In this document: positions 50,127 to 58,486 of the stretch, in pieces
How positions within the stretch are numbered: position 1 is the stretch's first letter
Layout: every line of letters starts with the position of its first letter
Source of the DNA: Lutimonas vermicola
GTDB taxonomy: Bacteria; Bacteroidota; Bacteroidia; Flavobacteriales; Flavobacteriaceae
NCBI RefSeq assembly: GCF_038433205.1
Contig: NZ_JBCDNA010000001.1
Location: forward strand, 1,302,001-1,366,000
Reading direction: 5' to 3'
Length of the DNA stretch: 64,000 nucleotides
Notes under the pieces: generated by a model
The model's database searches: none
What the model was told of the DNA's origin: nothing
The model's input: the letters and a program-made list of their open reading frames with translations, nothing else
Translations under genes and position numbers: made by a program

Positions 50127-50837
50127 TCAGGTAAGTAATATACCTAAATCGCTATCTGTTTCTATTTCAAACGGATTCATGTTTCTTCTAAATACCACGG
50201 CGCTAAAAGGTCCTTTTAAAAGCATTTTTTCTCCTTTTACCGAAATCCAGCTGCCCTCCCTGAGTCCTAAAACAGTTTCAGAGTTATAGACGTGAAACTC
50301 CTTTATCCGGGTAGGTCTTGTTTCACCTTTGTGGGTGGAGTTTTTGATGGGGTCGAGATAATGTGCATTAATGTTAAATGGAATCAGGTTCAAAGCATCA
50401 AGAGAGGTTGGATGAACAATGGGCATATCGTTAGTTGTTTTTACATTGGGAGCAACAATATTACTGCCTGCACTCGTGCCCAAATAGGGCGTGCCTTTAT
50501 CTAAAACAATTCTCAAGGGATCAATTAACTTCTTTTGCTGCAAGGCCTTTAACAAGACAAAAGTATTCCCCCCCCCGACGAAAATTGCTTCGGCCTTTTC
50601 AATGGCCTTTTCAGGGTCATCAAACTCATGGATACCGTGCACGGCAATGGATAAAGATTGCATGGATTTGGCAACTGCTTCAGTATAAGCTTCATGTGAT
50701 ATACCTCCAGGCCTCGCATAAGGAATAAACAGCAAAGACTTGATGGATTTAAAATGCTCCCTTAGTTCGGGAAGTAAATATTCGAGGAATCCGCTTCCGT
50801 AAATTGTTGAGGTGCTGGCTATAATCAGGTTTTTCAT
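50127..50837 (-). CDS. pepE: Dipeptidase E (peptidase S51)
   Basis: A 236-residue peptidase starting at ATG 50837 (MKNLIIASTSTIYGSGFLEY); the extension to 50864 is not family-like. It hydrolyses dipeptides with N-terminal aspartate. The nucleophile Ser122 is in PYLGTSAGSNIVAP, FVGGGNTFVLL is the conserved glycine loop, and HYLDPIKNSTHKGETRPTRI contains the family His/Glu region. Length is close to E. coli PepE (229). Isoaspartyl or cyanophycin peptidases of the same family are possible alternatives. It is monocistronic and cytoplasmic. Confidence 0.9.
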   Translation of the reverse strand: MKNLIIASTSTIYGSGFLEYLLPELREHFKSIKSLLFIPYARPGGISHEAYTEAVAKSMQSLSIAVHGIHEFDDPEKAIEKAEAIFVGGGNTFVLLKALQQKKLIDPLRIVLDKGTPYLGTSAGSNIVAPNVKTTNDMPIVHPTSLDALNLIPFNINAHYLDPIKNSTHKGETRPTRIKEFHVYNSETVLGLREGSWISVKGEKMLLKGPFSAVVFRRNMNPFEIETDSDLGILLT

Positions 50838-50933
50838 GATCTGTTTTTCAACAAAATTACCCAAACAATTGCTTTAACAAAATATTATCACTCATTAATA
50901 TTATTTTTAATTCCAGAATCGTTTCTTTGAATC

Positions 50934-51710
50934 ATGAATCAGTTTTACCTACTGTGTTTTCTATGTTTCGGATACCTTGTGCACGGACAGGAAAACAGGA
51001 TATTGATATCAGGGGAAATAACAAATGATTCAATCCAGCTTGAAAATGTTCATATCATCAATAAAAACTCTCAAAAAGGAACGATATCCAACCCATTGGG
51101 TCAGTTTAAAATTTCGGTCACCGATAAAGACACTTTAATGATCTCTGATATTCAATATCAAAATAAGATCATTGTTGTAAATCAAGATCATTTACTGCAT
51201 AAATTTATAGGGATCAACCTTTTCGAATTGACAAACGAACTCGACGAAGTGATCGTTCAACAGTTTGATGATATGTCTGAGGAACTTGGCCTGCCCAATG
51301 CCGGTAAAAAACCATTGAACAAACTCGAAAGAAATCTCAATGCTTACAGTCAGAAAAGCACTCCCGTTGTGATTCTTGAAGCACTCCTTTTTAAACCTGG
51401 CGGCATAGATGACATTTATAACATTGTATCCGGAAACAGAAAGCGCGATCGAAAATTAAATGAATTGATCCAAGAAGATCGTCTCAATGAACAGAATAAG
51501 GGATATGTAAAAATAATAAGGGAGTATTTTCAAGATAACTTCTTTATCAACGAAGTGAAAATTCAAGAAAATGATATCAACAACTATATTTATTTCTGCC
51601 TGCCTCAAGGCATAGGACCTTTATATGATGAAGGCCGCCTGATCGAAATTATTGATATTTTTTTGAAATCAAAAGAAGCCTATTTAATGTCTTTGGAAAC
51701 AGTTGATTGA
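50934..51710 (+). CDS. Exported protein with CarboxypepD_reg-like domain
   Basis: A 258-residue protein with a signal peptide (MNQFYLLCFLCFGYLVHGQ). It has one CarboxypepD_reg-like beta domain (about 22-110: LISGEITNDSIQLENVHIIN, SNPLGQFKISVTDKDTLMIS) of the kind that precedes TonB receptors. No barrel follows; instead there is a charged, helical C-terminal part (KRDRKLNELIQEDRLNEQNK). It could be a free-standing periplasmic protein of the family seen in many flavobacteria. I do not know its function. It is divergent from pepE. Confidence 0.75.
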   Translation: MNQFYLLCFLCFGYLVHGQENRILISGEITNDSIQLENVHIINKNSQKGTISNPLGQFKISVTDKDTLMISDIQYQNKIIVVNQDHLLHKFIGINLFELTNELDEVIVQQFDDMSEELGLPNAGKKPLNKLERNLNAYSQKSTPVVILEALLFKPGGIDDIYNIVSGNRKRDRKLNELIQEDRLNEQNKGYVKIIREYFQDNFFINEVKIQENDINNYIYFCLPQGIGPLYDEGRLIEIIDIFLKSKEAYLMSLETVD

Positions 51711-51751
51711 AAAGTGTGTGCTAAGCGCAGAAAAATTTAAATATGATCAGT

Positions 51752-52360
51752 TTAACTGTCTTTCAATTTCCATAAATACTTAGAAGCCATTGTTTTATGT
51801 GGCTCCCATTGTAAGGCTATTGCCTCCATTCTCTCTATAAGTTCCTTTTTTTCCAGCTCGATGTTGTACAATTTTTTCATGGCATTCTGTATACCCAGAT
51901 CATTTGAAGGAAAAACATTAGGCCGGTCCATAGGAAACATCAGGATCATTTGTACAGTCCACCTGCCTACCCCCTTTATCTGAGTTAGATATTCAATAAT
52001 CTCTTCATCCGACTTTTTCTGTAAATTATCAAAACTTATATCATTCGACAAATTGAACTCGGCTACATTCTTGACATAATTTACCTTGCTGTTGGACAAA
52101 CCTATACCCCTAAGAATCTGGTGTTCCTTAGCTAAGAGGCTTTCAGCGTCTGGATATCCGTCAACAAATAGACCGGTAAAGCGGTTCCAAATAATTTTAG
52201 CGACTTTGGTCGATAACTGCTGTGAAACAATGGAAGACAACAGAGCGTGATAGATGTCAATGCTTAGCTCAGACCTAATTTCTGTATTTAGGGCAACAAT
52301 GGCCTGATAAAGCACATCATCTTTTCTCAGGTGTTCAATAATTTTATGATTTGCAGTCAA
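51752..52360 (-). CDS. DNA-3-methyladenine glycosylase (AlkA-like, HhH-GPD superfamily)
   Basis: A ~202-residue base-excision-repair glycosylase. The helix-hairpin-helix is LTQIKGVGRWTVQMILMF and the catalytic Asp lies in VFPSNDLGIQNAMKKL. It would remove 3-methyladenine and other alkylated bases. LLSSIVSQQLSTKVAKIIW is the typical middle helix. The only ATG in frame is at 52435, which would add 25 atypical residues and overlap the divergent gene and its promoter. I prefer a TTG at 52360 (LTANHKIIEHLRKDD), but the start is uncertain. Length is that of the short bacterial AlkA2-type enzymes. Confidence 0.85.
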   Translation of the reverse strand: MTANHKIIEHLRKDDVLYQAIVALNTEIRSELSIDIYHALLSSIVSQQLSTKVAKIIWNRFTGLFVDGYPDAESLLAKEHQILRGIGLSNSKVNYVKNVAEFNLSNDISFDNLQKKSDEEIIEYLTQIKGVGRWTVQMILMFPMDRPNVFPSNDLGIQNAMKKLYNIELEKKELIERMEAIALQWEPHKTMASKYLWKLKDS

Positions 52361-52397
52361 GTTTAACTTTTTTTTAAACAATATTTTAAGGAGTCTG

Positions 52398-52405
52398 GTT
52401 AAATT
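52398..52405 (+). promoter_or_regulatory. -7 box before the DUF6702-like gene
   Basis: TAAATTTG matches TAnnTTTG, 30 bases before the ATG at 52435. It lies inside the possible N-terminal extension of the divergent glycosylase, which argues against that extension. Confidence 0.45.
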
Positions 52406-52434
52406 TGCAGCACTAAAATAATACTTTTCTTTCA

Positions 52435-52932
52435 ATGAGGTATTTTCATAAAATTATATGGCTGCTGATCATTCCGTTGCTGGCCTTTGGGATGCATAAA
52501 AATTATATAAGTCTCACCAAAGTTGATTATATAAAAGAACAAAATACTGTTCAGATTACCATGAAATATTTTCTAGACGACATTGAATTGGCTCTTGAAA
52601 AAATTCATGATCAACCCATGGAGCTGGCGGGTAAAACCGAAAATAAACTAGCTGACAAGTATTTGGAAGACTATATAAGGCAAAAATTCAGGATTTGGAT
52701 CAATGAAGAGGTATATAGATATACTTTTTTGGGAAAAGAATACGAAAACGACCAGGTGTTCTTTTATTTAGAACTTGAAGGTATTGAACAGATCAATTCC
52801 ATTTCAGTACAGAACAGCATGTTATTTGAAGAGTTTGAAGATCAACAAAATTATATAAAATTAGATATGGATGGAGTTCAAAAAACATTCATTCTTGTGA
52901 GGGCAAATGATAGAGAAATATTAAAATTATAA
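52435..52932 (+). CDS. Exported protein, DUF6702-like
   Basis: A 165-residue protein with an N-terminal signal sequence (IIWLLIIPLLAFG). The mature part starts HKNYISLTKVDYIKEQNTVQ and has KYFLDDIELALEK, the pattern I know from the DUF6702 family of Bacteroidota periplasmic proteins, often next to an M1 peptidase, as here (66 bp to the next start). DQVFFYLELEGIEQINSISVQN is beta-rich. There are no catalytic motifs. The family assignment is from memory and the function unknown. Confidence 0.75.
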   Translation: MRYFHKIIWLLIIPLLAFGMHKNYISLTKVDYIKEQNTVQITMKYFLDDIELALEKIHDQPMELAGKTENKLADKYLEDYIRQKFRIWINEEVYRYTFLGKEYENDQVFFYLELEGIEQINSISVQNSMLFEEFEDQQNYIKLDMDGVQKTFILVRANDREILKL

Positions 52933-52998
52933 CCCTTACTTTTATTCATTATAAAATTCCTAATTTCTGTTGAAATGACAGAACCAACCAAAAAACTC

Positions 52999-55266
52999 AT
53001 GAAAAAAATCACACTGTTTATCCTTGCCCTTTTTATGACTGCGATATCTTTCGCCCAAGAAGCAGAGCCTGTTAAAGAAAATCCGCAAGGACATTATAAC
53101 ATAAGTAAATTCAGGCAGTTAAAACAAGAATTACCTACGCCAAATTCTTATCGAACTGCCTCCGGTGCGCCTGGACACGAATACTATCAGCAAAAGGCTG
53201 ATTATAAAATGGATATTGTTCTGGACGATGAAAACCAAAGAATATACGGGGAGGAAGTCATTACCTATTTTAACAATTCCCCTGATCAACTTGATTATTT
53301 ATGGGTACAGCTTGATCAAAACATCAGGGCTCCTGATGCAATCACAAATGACGTTAAAGAAGGGGCGACTGACAGCTATTACAATCCTGAAAAATTCACG
53401 CAAGAATTTCTTGGGGAACCTTTTCAAGGAGGATTCAATATTGACTATGTAAAAAATGATGCAGGCCTTGATATGAATTACACGGTCAATGGCACTATGA
53501 TGCGAATCGATCTGCCTGAAGCTTTAAAATCAGGTGAAAAAACAAGTTTTAAAATAAAATGGTGGTACAATATAAACAATCATCTTATTGACAGAGCAAG
53601 ATCAGGCTATGAACATTTTGAAGATGGTAACAACAACTATGTGATTGCCCAGTTCTTTCCAAGAATGGCTGTATACAATGACGTGGAAGGATGGCAAAAT
53701 ATGCAATTTTTGGGAAGGGGTGAATTTGCTTTGGTTTTTGGAGATTATGAGGTCAACATTACTACACCGGCAGACCATATTCTCGATGGTACCGGGGTGA
53801 TCACCAATCGTAAAGAAATGCTTACTCCAAAACAATGGAAGAGATACGAAAAGGCCTTGACTTCATATGATGAACCTGTTGTAATCGTTACTCAGGAAGA
53901 AGCAGAGGAAAATGAGAAAGAAATTGCCAAAAAGACCAAGACCTGGAAATTGAAAGCCAAGAATGTTCGTGACTTTGCCTTTGCCACTTCAAGAAAATAT
54001 ATTTTAGATGCGCAGGCTGTAAAAATTGGTGATCGCACGGTAATGGCTATCTCATTATATTCCAAAGAAGGTAATCCTCTATGGGAAGAATATTCTACAA
54101 GAGTAGTAGCGAGCACCTTAAAATCATACTCTGCACAGATGTTTGATTATCCTTATCACAAAGCCATTTCAGTTCATGCAAAACGTCAGGGTATGGAATA
54201 CCCAATGATTTGTTTTAATTATGGAAGGCCAAAAACGGACGGGACTTACACTGAAAGAACAAGAAATGGAATGATTGGAGTAATCATTCACGAGGTAGGA
54301 CACAACTGGTTTCCAATGATTATCAATTCTGATGAGCGCCAATGGGGATGGATGGATGAAGGGTTGAATACATTTGCCCAACTATATGCTGAACAAGATT
54401 TTGAACCCGGCTTTCCTTCTAGAGGATATCCAAAAAATGTAGTGGACTATATGGCTGGAGACCAAATGAGAATTGCCCCTATCATGACCCAGCATGATAA
54501 TGTTTATAACAGTGGTGCCAATGCTTATTCGAAACCTGCTGCAGGCTTATATATGTTGAGAGAAGTTATTTTAGGACATGACCTATTTGATAAAGCCTTC
54601 AAAACTTATGCAGAACGCTGGAGGTTTAAACATCCTACACCTGCTGATTTCTTCAGAACTATGGAAGACGCATCCGGCACAGACCTTGACTGGTTTTGGA
54701 GAGGATGGTTTTATACAACTGATTATAATGATATCGGTATAAAGGAGATCAAAAAATATCAGGTTACTGAAGAACCTACAGAAGCAGCATATAAAATAGC
54801 AAGAAGATACGGAATGACAATTGATGAATTAGGAAAAAACCTGTATCTGGTTGAAATGGATGTAACAAAGAGCAACACTGGTGCACAATCGACTTCCCTA
54901 CAAGATATTCCAACATTAAACGAATATCTAACAAGTAATTTTTCAAAGGATCAAAGAGCTGCCCTCAGAGACACCAGATACTTCTATGAATTGATTTTTG
55001 AAAAACCAGGAGGGCTGGTCATGCCAATTTTAGTGGAAATCACTTATGCTGACGGGTCTAAGGAAAATAAAAAATATCCTGCAGAAATATGGAGGTTTAA
55101 TGATAAAGAAGTCAAAAAGATATTGGCCACTGAAAAGGAAATCACCGGAATCAAAATAGATCCAAATCAACTTACATCAGATGTAAACCTTGATAATAAC
55201 AGCTGGCCAAGAAAGGAGAGTGAGTCAAAATTTGATGCCTTTAAAAAACAAACTATTTCGCAATAA
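52999..55266 (+). CDS. M1 family metallopeptidase, exported
   Basis: A 755-residue zinc aminopeptidase-like protein. I start it at ATG 52999 because the signal peptide MKKITLFILALFMTAISFAQ begins there; an ATG at 52975 would give eight extra residues. The zinc site is HEVGH at 431-435 with the third ligand Glu454, exactly 18 residues later (GWMDEGLN). The C-terminal part has YSKPAAGLYMLREVILG and WFWRGWFYTTDYNDIGIKE. The usual exopeptidase GAMEN motif appears as a variant upstream (KRQGMEYPMICFN). It probably acts in the periplasm or at the surface on peptides. It has no T9SS CTD. Confidence 0.92.
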   Translation: MKKITLFILALFMTAISFAQEAEPVKENPQGHYNISKFRQLKQELPTPNSYRTASGAPGHEYYQQKADYKMDIVLDDENQRIYGEEVITYFNNSPDQLDYLWVQLDQNIRAPDAITNDVKEGATDSYYNPEKFTQEFLGEPFQGGFNIDYVKNDAGLDMNYTVNGTMMRIDLPEALKSGEKTSFKIKWWYNINNHLIDRARSGYEHFEDGNNNYVIAQFFPRMAVYNDVEGWQNMQFLGRGEFALVFGDYEVNITTPADHILDGTGVITNRKEMLTPKQWKRYEKALTSYDEPVVIVTQEEAEENEKEIAKKTKTWKLKAKNVRDFAFATSRKYILDAQAVKIGDRTVMAISLYSKEGNPLWEEYSTRVVASTLKSYSAQMFDYPYHKAISVHAKRQGMEYPMICFNYGRPKTDGTYTERTRNGMIGVIIHEVGHNWFPMIINSDERQWGWMDEGLNTFAQLYAEQDFEPGFPSRGYPKNVVDYMAGDQMRIAPIMTQHDNVYNSGANAYSKPAAGLYMLREVILGHDLFDKAFKTYAERWRFKHPTPADFFRTMEDASGTDLDWFWRGWFYTTDYNDIGIKEIKKYQVTEEPTEAAYKIARRYGMTIDELGKNLYLVEMDVTKSNTGAQSTSLQDIPTLNEYLTSNFSKDQRAALRDTRYFYELIFEKPGGLVMPILVEITYADGSKENKKYPAEIWRFNDKEVKKILATEKEITGIKIDPNQLTSDVNLDNNSWPRKESESKFDAFKKQTISQ

Positions 55267-55339
55267 ATAATATCTAAATTATTCAATATTATAAACGCTA
55301 CCATCAGGAGAATACTTTTAACTGTTTTCTTAATGTGCT

Positions 55340-55584
55340 CAATATGGATGGTTAGTCAAACATTTAAAAAGTGACGGTTTTTTCGATGCTTCGAAGTATC
55401 CGGTAGCTTTTCTTGCCACTGTGGTACAAAAAGGAAAAACCCTCTGCTTTAAGAGTGAGACTTTTACAATAGACCGGTCAAAATGGAATATCACATTTAA
55501 GTCCAAGTCTTTTTTTAGTGATCCGGGGATAAATTTATTTATGATGACGTAGAATTATCGGTTGATGTTCTTGCCGTTAACTGA
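55340..55584 (+). pseudogene. Decayed YceI-family gene
   Basis: Reading from about 55352 gives LVKHLKSDGFFDASKYPVAF, then GKTLCFKSETFTIDRSKWNI, then FKSKSFFSDPG, all recognisable YceI text. The frame then runs into TAG. One base further on, the +1 frame continues GDKFIYDDVELSVDVLAVN and stops at 55584, so a single-base deletion near 55523 explains the break. The signal peptide and first strands are missing, and a piece between KYPVAF and the next block is absent compared with the ~180-220-residue family. YceI proteins are periplasmic lipocalin-like isoprenoid binders. No start codon with family sequence remains. Confidence 0.7.
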
Positions 55585-55604
55585 TATTTTATTCATGCTA
55601 CAAT

Positions 55605-55632
55605 ATAAAAAGGTCCTCAAGGGCCTTTTTTT
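55605..55632. terminator. Terminator shared by the YceI remnant and the Lrp gene
   Basis: AAAAAGGTCC / GGGCCTTTTT (one T-G pair) with loop TCAA, T runs on both sides. It ends the minus-strand Lrp gene, whose stop is at 55631. Confidence 0.75.
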
Positions 55633-56089
55633 ATCTGAACTCTATGGCATGCGTGTTTTTGACCTCGTTAATGATAAAAGTGCTGTGCGCACTTCCAATA
55701 TGATCGAGATATGTTAACTTATCATTTAAGAACTGATGGTATCCGTTCATATCCTTTACCGTGATTTTTAAAAGATAATCATAATCTCCGCTCACATTGT
55801 AGCATTCGAGAACTTCAGAAAACTTGATGACCTCTCTTTCAAATTTCACGAGGTACTCATGTTTGTGTTCTTGTAGTTTAATCTGACAAAAAACAACGAA
55901 TCCCAGATCAACAAGGTTCTTGTTGATCCGAACAGAATAGGATTCAATAATTCCTTTACGCTCCATTTTCCTGATACGTTCATAGATCGCAGTTCCTGAA
56001 AGAGACAAATGGACGGATAACTCTTTAATTGTAATTTTACTGTCCTTTTGTAAATGACTTAAAATACTTTTATCGAGGTCGTCTAACAT
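55631..56089 (-). CDS. Lrp/AsnC family transcriptional regulator
   Basis: A 152-residue regulator starting at ATG 56089 (MLDDLDKSILSHLQKDSKIT); the seven codons upstream are not family-like. The helix-turn-helix is TIKELSVHLSLSGTAIYERI with RKMERKGIIESYSVRI, followed by the RAM/ACT effector domain (VLECYNVSGDYDYLLKI). These proteins sense amino acids and bind inverted repeats. It is divergent from the PLP enzyme at 56255, with an ATTCTA-TATT-TAGAAT dyad between, so control of that gene and itself by an amino acid such as methionine or branched-chain amino acids is likely. Confidence 0.92.
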   Translation of the reverse strand: MLDDLDKSILSHLQKDSKITIKELSVHLSLSGTAIYERIRKMERKGIIESYSVRINKNLVDLGFVVFCQIKLQEHKHEYLVKFEREVIKFSEVLECYNVSGDYDYLLKITVKDMNGYHQFLNDKLTYLDHIGSAHSTFIINEVKNTHAIEFR

Positions 56090-56172
56090 AACTGATATAT
56101 TTTCTAACAAATCATTGAACTAACTTGTGTTTCAACAAATATATCTATATTTTTTATTTTAAATAGTTTTAT

Positions 56173-56188
56173 ATTCTATATTTAGAAT
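56173..56188. promoter_or_regulatory. Candidate Lrp/AsnC operator
   Basis: The perfect inverted repeat ATTCTA-TATT-TAGAAT lies midway in the 165-bp space between the divergent Lrp-like and PLP-enzyme genes. The size is right for a regulator dimer. The surrounding DNA is nearly pure A/T, so a chance dyad cannot be excluded. Confidence 0.4.
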
Positions 56189-56254
56189 TTATAATTGATT
56201 TATTTACTACAATTATCTATTTTTACTAATATTTTTTAATTAAATTATATTATT

Positions 56255-57469
56255 ATGGAATTCAATCCTGCTGACAATATCCAAGACCTGCAGTATTTTG
56301 GTGAATTTGGTGGTGTAAATCCATCGATATCCGACTCTTCAACCTATACTTTTCTAGCAGCGAAATCAATGATAGACACTTTTGAAGGCAACTTGGAAGG
56401 ATGCTATTTGTATTCAAGACATTCAAGTCCGTCCAACCTCTATTTAGGGCAGGCCCTCGCTGCCATGGAAGGTACTGAAGCTGCCAATGTTTCTGCCTCA
56501 GGAATGGGATCAATTTCTTCAGTACTATTGCAATTATGCGCGCAGGGAGACCATATTGTTTCGTCAAGAACAATTTATGGAGGTACCTATGCATTTCTAA
56601 AGAATTTTACCCCAAAATTTGGTATAGATACATCCTTTATAGATATTACGGACCTTAATAAGGTAAGAACTGCCATTAAACCGAGTACAAAAATTTTATA
56701 TTGTGAAAGCGTAAGCAATCCTCTTTTAGAAGTTGCGGATATCAAAGCCTTGTCTGAAATTGCCAAAGAGCATCATTTAAAGCTTGTTGTGGATAATACC
56801 TTTTCTCCCTTGCAAATTTCCCCTGCTGTTTTAGGGGCCGATATAGTGATCCATAGCTTGACTAAATTCATCAATGGCACCAGTGATACCGTGGGCGGTG
56901 CTATATGTGGTTCAAATGAATTCATTGAAAGTTTAAGAAATGTAAATAATGGTGCAAGCATGTTGTTGGGCCCGGTAATGGATAGTTTGCGTTCGGCGAG
57001 TGTTCTTAAAAACCTCCGCACCTTGCATATAAGAATGAAAAAGCACAGCGAAAATGCCATGTATCTTGCAAAAAGATTTGAAAAAGACGGGTATAAGGTG
57101 ATGTATCCCGGCCTTGAAAGTCACCCTCAACATGGTCTTTATACCTCCCTATACAATCAGGAATACGGATTTGGAGGCTTGCTTACCCTGGACGCAGGGT
57201 CGCTGGAAAAAGCAGATGAACTCATGGAATTGATGCAAAAAAGGAATTTGGGTTATTTGGCAGTAAGCCTTGGGTTCTACAAAACGCTTTTTAATGCCCC
57301 GGGCACGGCTACATCTTCAGAAATACCTTTGGAAGAGCAAAAAGAAATGGGGCTTACCGACGGGCTTATCCGATTTTCTATAGGACTTGACAATCACATA
57401 GAAAGAACTTACAAAGAAATGAAACACTGTATGGAAAGCCTAAACATATTGACCCTGTCCCGGCTATAA
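56255..57469 (+). CDS. Cys/Met-metabolism PLP-dependent lyase (methionine gamma-lyase/cystathionine-type)
   Basis: A 404-residue fold-type I PLP enzyme. The PLP lysine is K204 in IVIHSLTKFINGTSDTVGG, with YSRHSSPSN (tetramer PLP-phosphate contact), LYSR, SASGMGSISSVLL, and DNTFSPLQISPAVLGAD before it. The position of the catalytic cysteine of methionine gamma-lyase (YGC in characterised enzymes) is glycine here (TIYGGTYAFLKN), as in cystathionine lyases and O-acetylhomoserine sulfhydrylases. The substrate could be methionine, cystathionine, or O-acetylhomoserine; sequence alone does not decide. The divergent Lrp-type regulator suggests amino-acid-responsive control. Confidence 0.88.
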   Translation: MEFNPADNIQDLQYFGEFGGVNPSISDSSTYTFLAAKSMIDTFEGNLEGCYLYSRHSSPSNLYLGQALAAMEGTEAANVSASGMGSISSVLLQLCAQGDHIVSSRTIYGGTYAFLKNFTPKFGIDTSFIDITDLNKVRTAIKPSTKILYCESVSNPLLEVADIKALSEIAKEHHLKLVVDNTFSPLQISPAVLGADIVIHSLTKFINGTSDTVGGAICGSNEFIESLRNVNNGASMLLGPVMDSLRSASVLKNLRTLHIRMKKHSENAMYLAKRFEKDGYKVMYPGLESHPQHGLYTSLYNQEYGFGGLLTLDAGSLEKADELMELMQKRNLGYLAVSLGFYKTLFNAPGTATSSEIPLEEQKEMGLTDGLIRFSIGLDNHIERTYKEMKHCMESLNILTLSRL

Positions 57470-57511
57470 TTGTTTACTGAGCAAGTATTGCCTTTAAATC
57501 AAATCTCCTGG

Positions 57512-58465
57512 TTAGTCAAGGGATTTTAAAAAGGTCAATACGTTTTGTTCAATCCTCTGTAACATATTATTCGTGCTGGCCTTCTTAAAAGGTTTGCCTG
57601 TGATATTTTCGTATAATTCAATATATCGTTCTGAAATTTCCTGAATCTTGGCATCTGACATTTCTGGAATCACCTGGCCTTCCAGGCCCTGAAAACCGTT
57701 GCTGATGAGCCATTGTCTTACAAATTCCTTTGACAGCTGCTTTTGAGCCAGTCCCTTGTCTTGTCTTTCCTGATAACCATCGGCATAGAAATACCGTGAA
57801 GAATCAGGGGTGTGAATCTCATCAATTAACACGATGCTTCCATCCCTGGTTTTTCCAAATTCATATTTGGTATCCACTAAAATTAAATCTCTTTGTGAAG
57901 CAAGTTCCGTTCCTCTTTGAAAAAGCTTTCTTGTATAATCTTCAAGAATCAAGTAGTCATCCTCTGAAACTATTTTTTGGGCTATGATATCCTCTCTTGA
58001 GATATCTTCATCATGCAAACCATCATCCGCTTTTGTCGACGGGGTTATAATAGGTTGAGGGAATTTATCATTCTCCTTCATTCCATCAGGCATAACCACA
58101 CCGCAAAGAAGTCGCTTCCCTTCACGGTATTCTCTCCACGCGTGACCGGCCAGGTAACCTCTGATCACCATTTCAACCTTAAAGGGTTGGGCCAAATGTC
58201 CAATGGCAACATTTGGGTCAGGACAGCCAATCAACCAGTTCGGCACAATATCTTTAGTTGCTTCCAGCATGCTTTGAGCTATCTGATTCAATATTTGGCC
58301 CTTATAAGGAATTTGACGAGGCATGATGACGTCAAAGGCCGATAATCGGTCACTGGCGATCATGACCAGATATTTATCTCTGATATTGTATACTTCCCTA
58401 ACTTTTCCTTTGTAGACATTCCTTTGTCCGGGAAAGTTGAAATCTGTATCATTAATGGTATTCAT
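57512..58465 (-). CDS. purC: Phosphoribosylaminoimidazole-succinocarboxamide synthase
   Basis: A 317-residue enzyme of purine synthesis joining aspartate to CAIR with ATP. The family motifs are YKGKVREVYNI (start of the ATP site), MIASDRLSAFDVIMPRQIP, EMVIRGYLAGHAWREYREG and the signature LVDTKYEFGKTRDGSIVLIDEIHTPDSSRYF (LVDTKYEFG and DEIHTPDSSRYF). It is the longer PurC form (usual short form ~240) seen in Bacteroidota and yeast. It is monocistronic or followed by nothing recognisable, and lies 21 bp downstream of phoH on the same strand. Confidence 0.96.
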   Translation of the reverse strand: MNTINDTDFNFPGQRNVYKGKVREVYNIRDKYLVMIASDRLSAFDVIMPRQIPYKGQILNQIAQSMLEATKDIVPNWLIGCPDPNVAIGHLAQPFKVEMVIRGYLAGHAWREYREGKRLLCGVVMPDGMKENDKFPQPIITPSTKADDGLHDEDISREDIIAQKIVSEDDYLILEDYTRKLFQRGTELASQRDLILVDTKYEFGKTRDGSIVLIDEIHTPDSSRYFYADGYQERQDKGLAQKQLSKEFVRQWLISNGFQGLEGQVIPEMSDAKIQEISERYIELYENITGKPFKKASTNNMLQRIEQNVLTFLKSLD

Positions 58466-58486
58466 GGCTATTGAATTAATCGTTTT

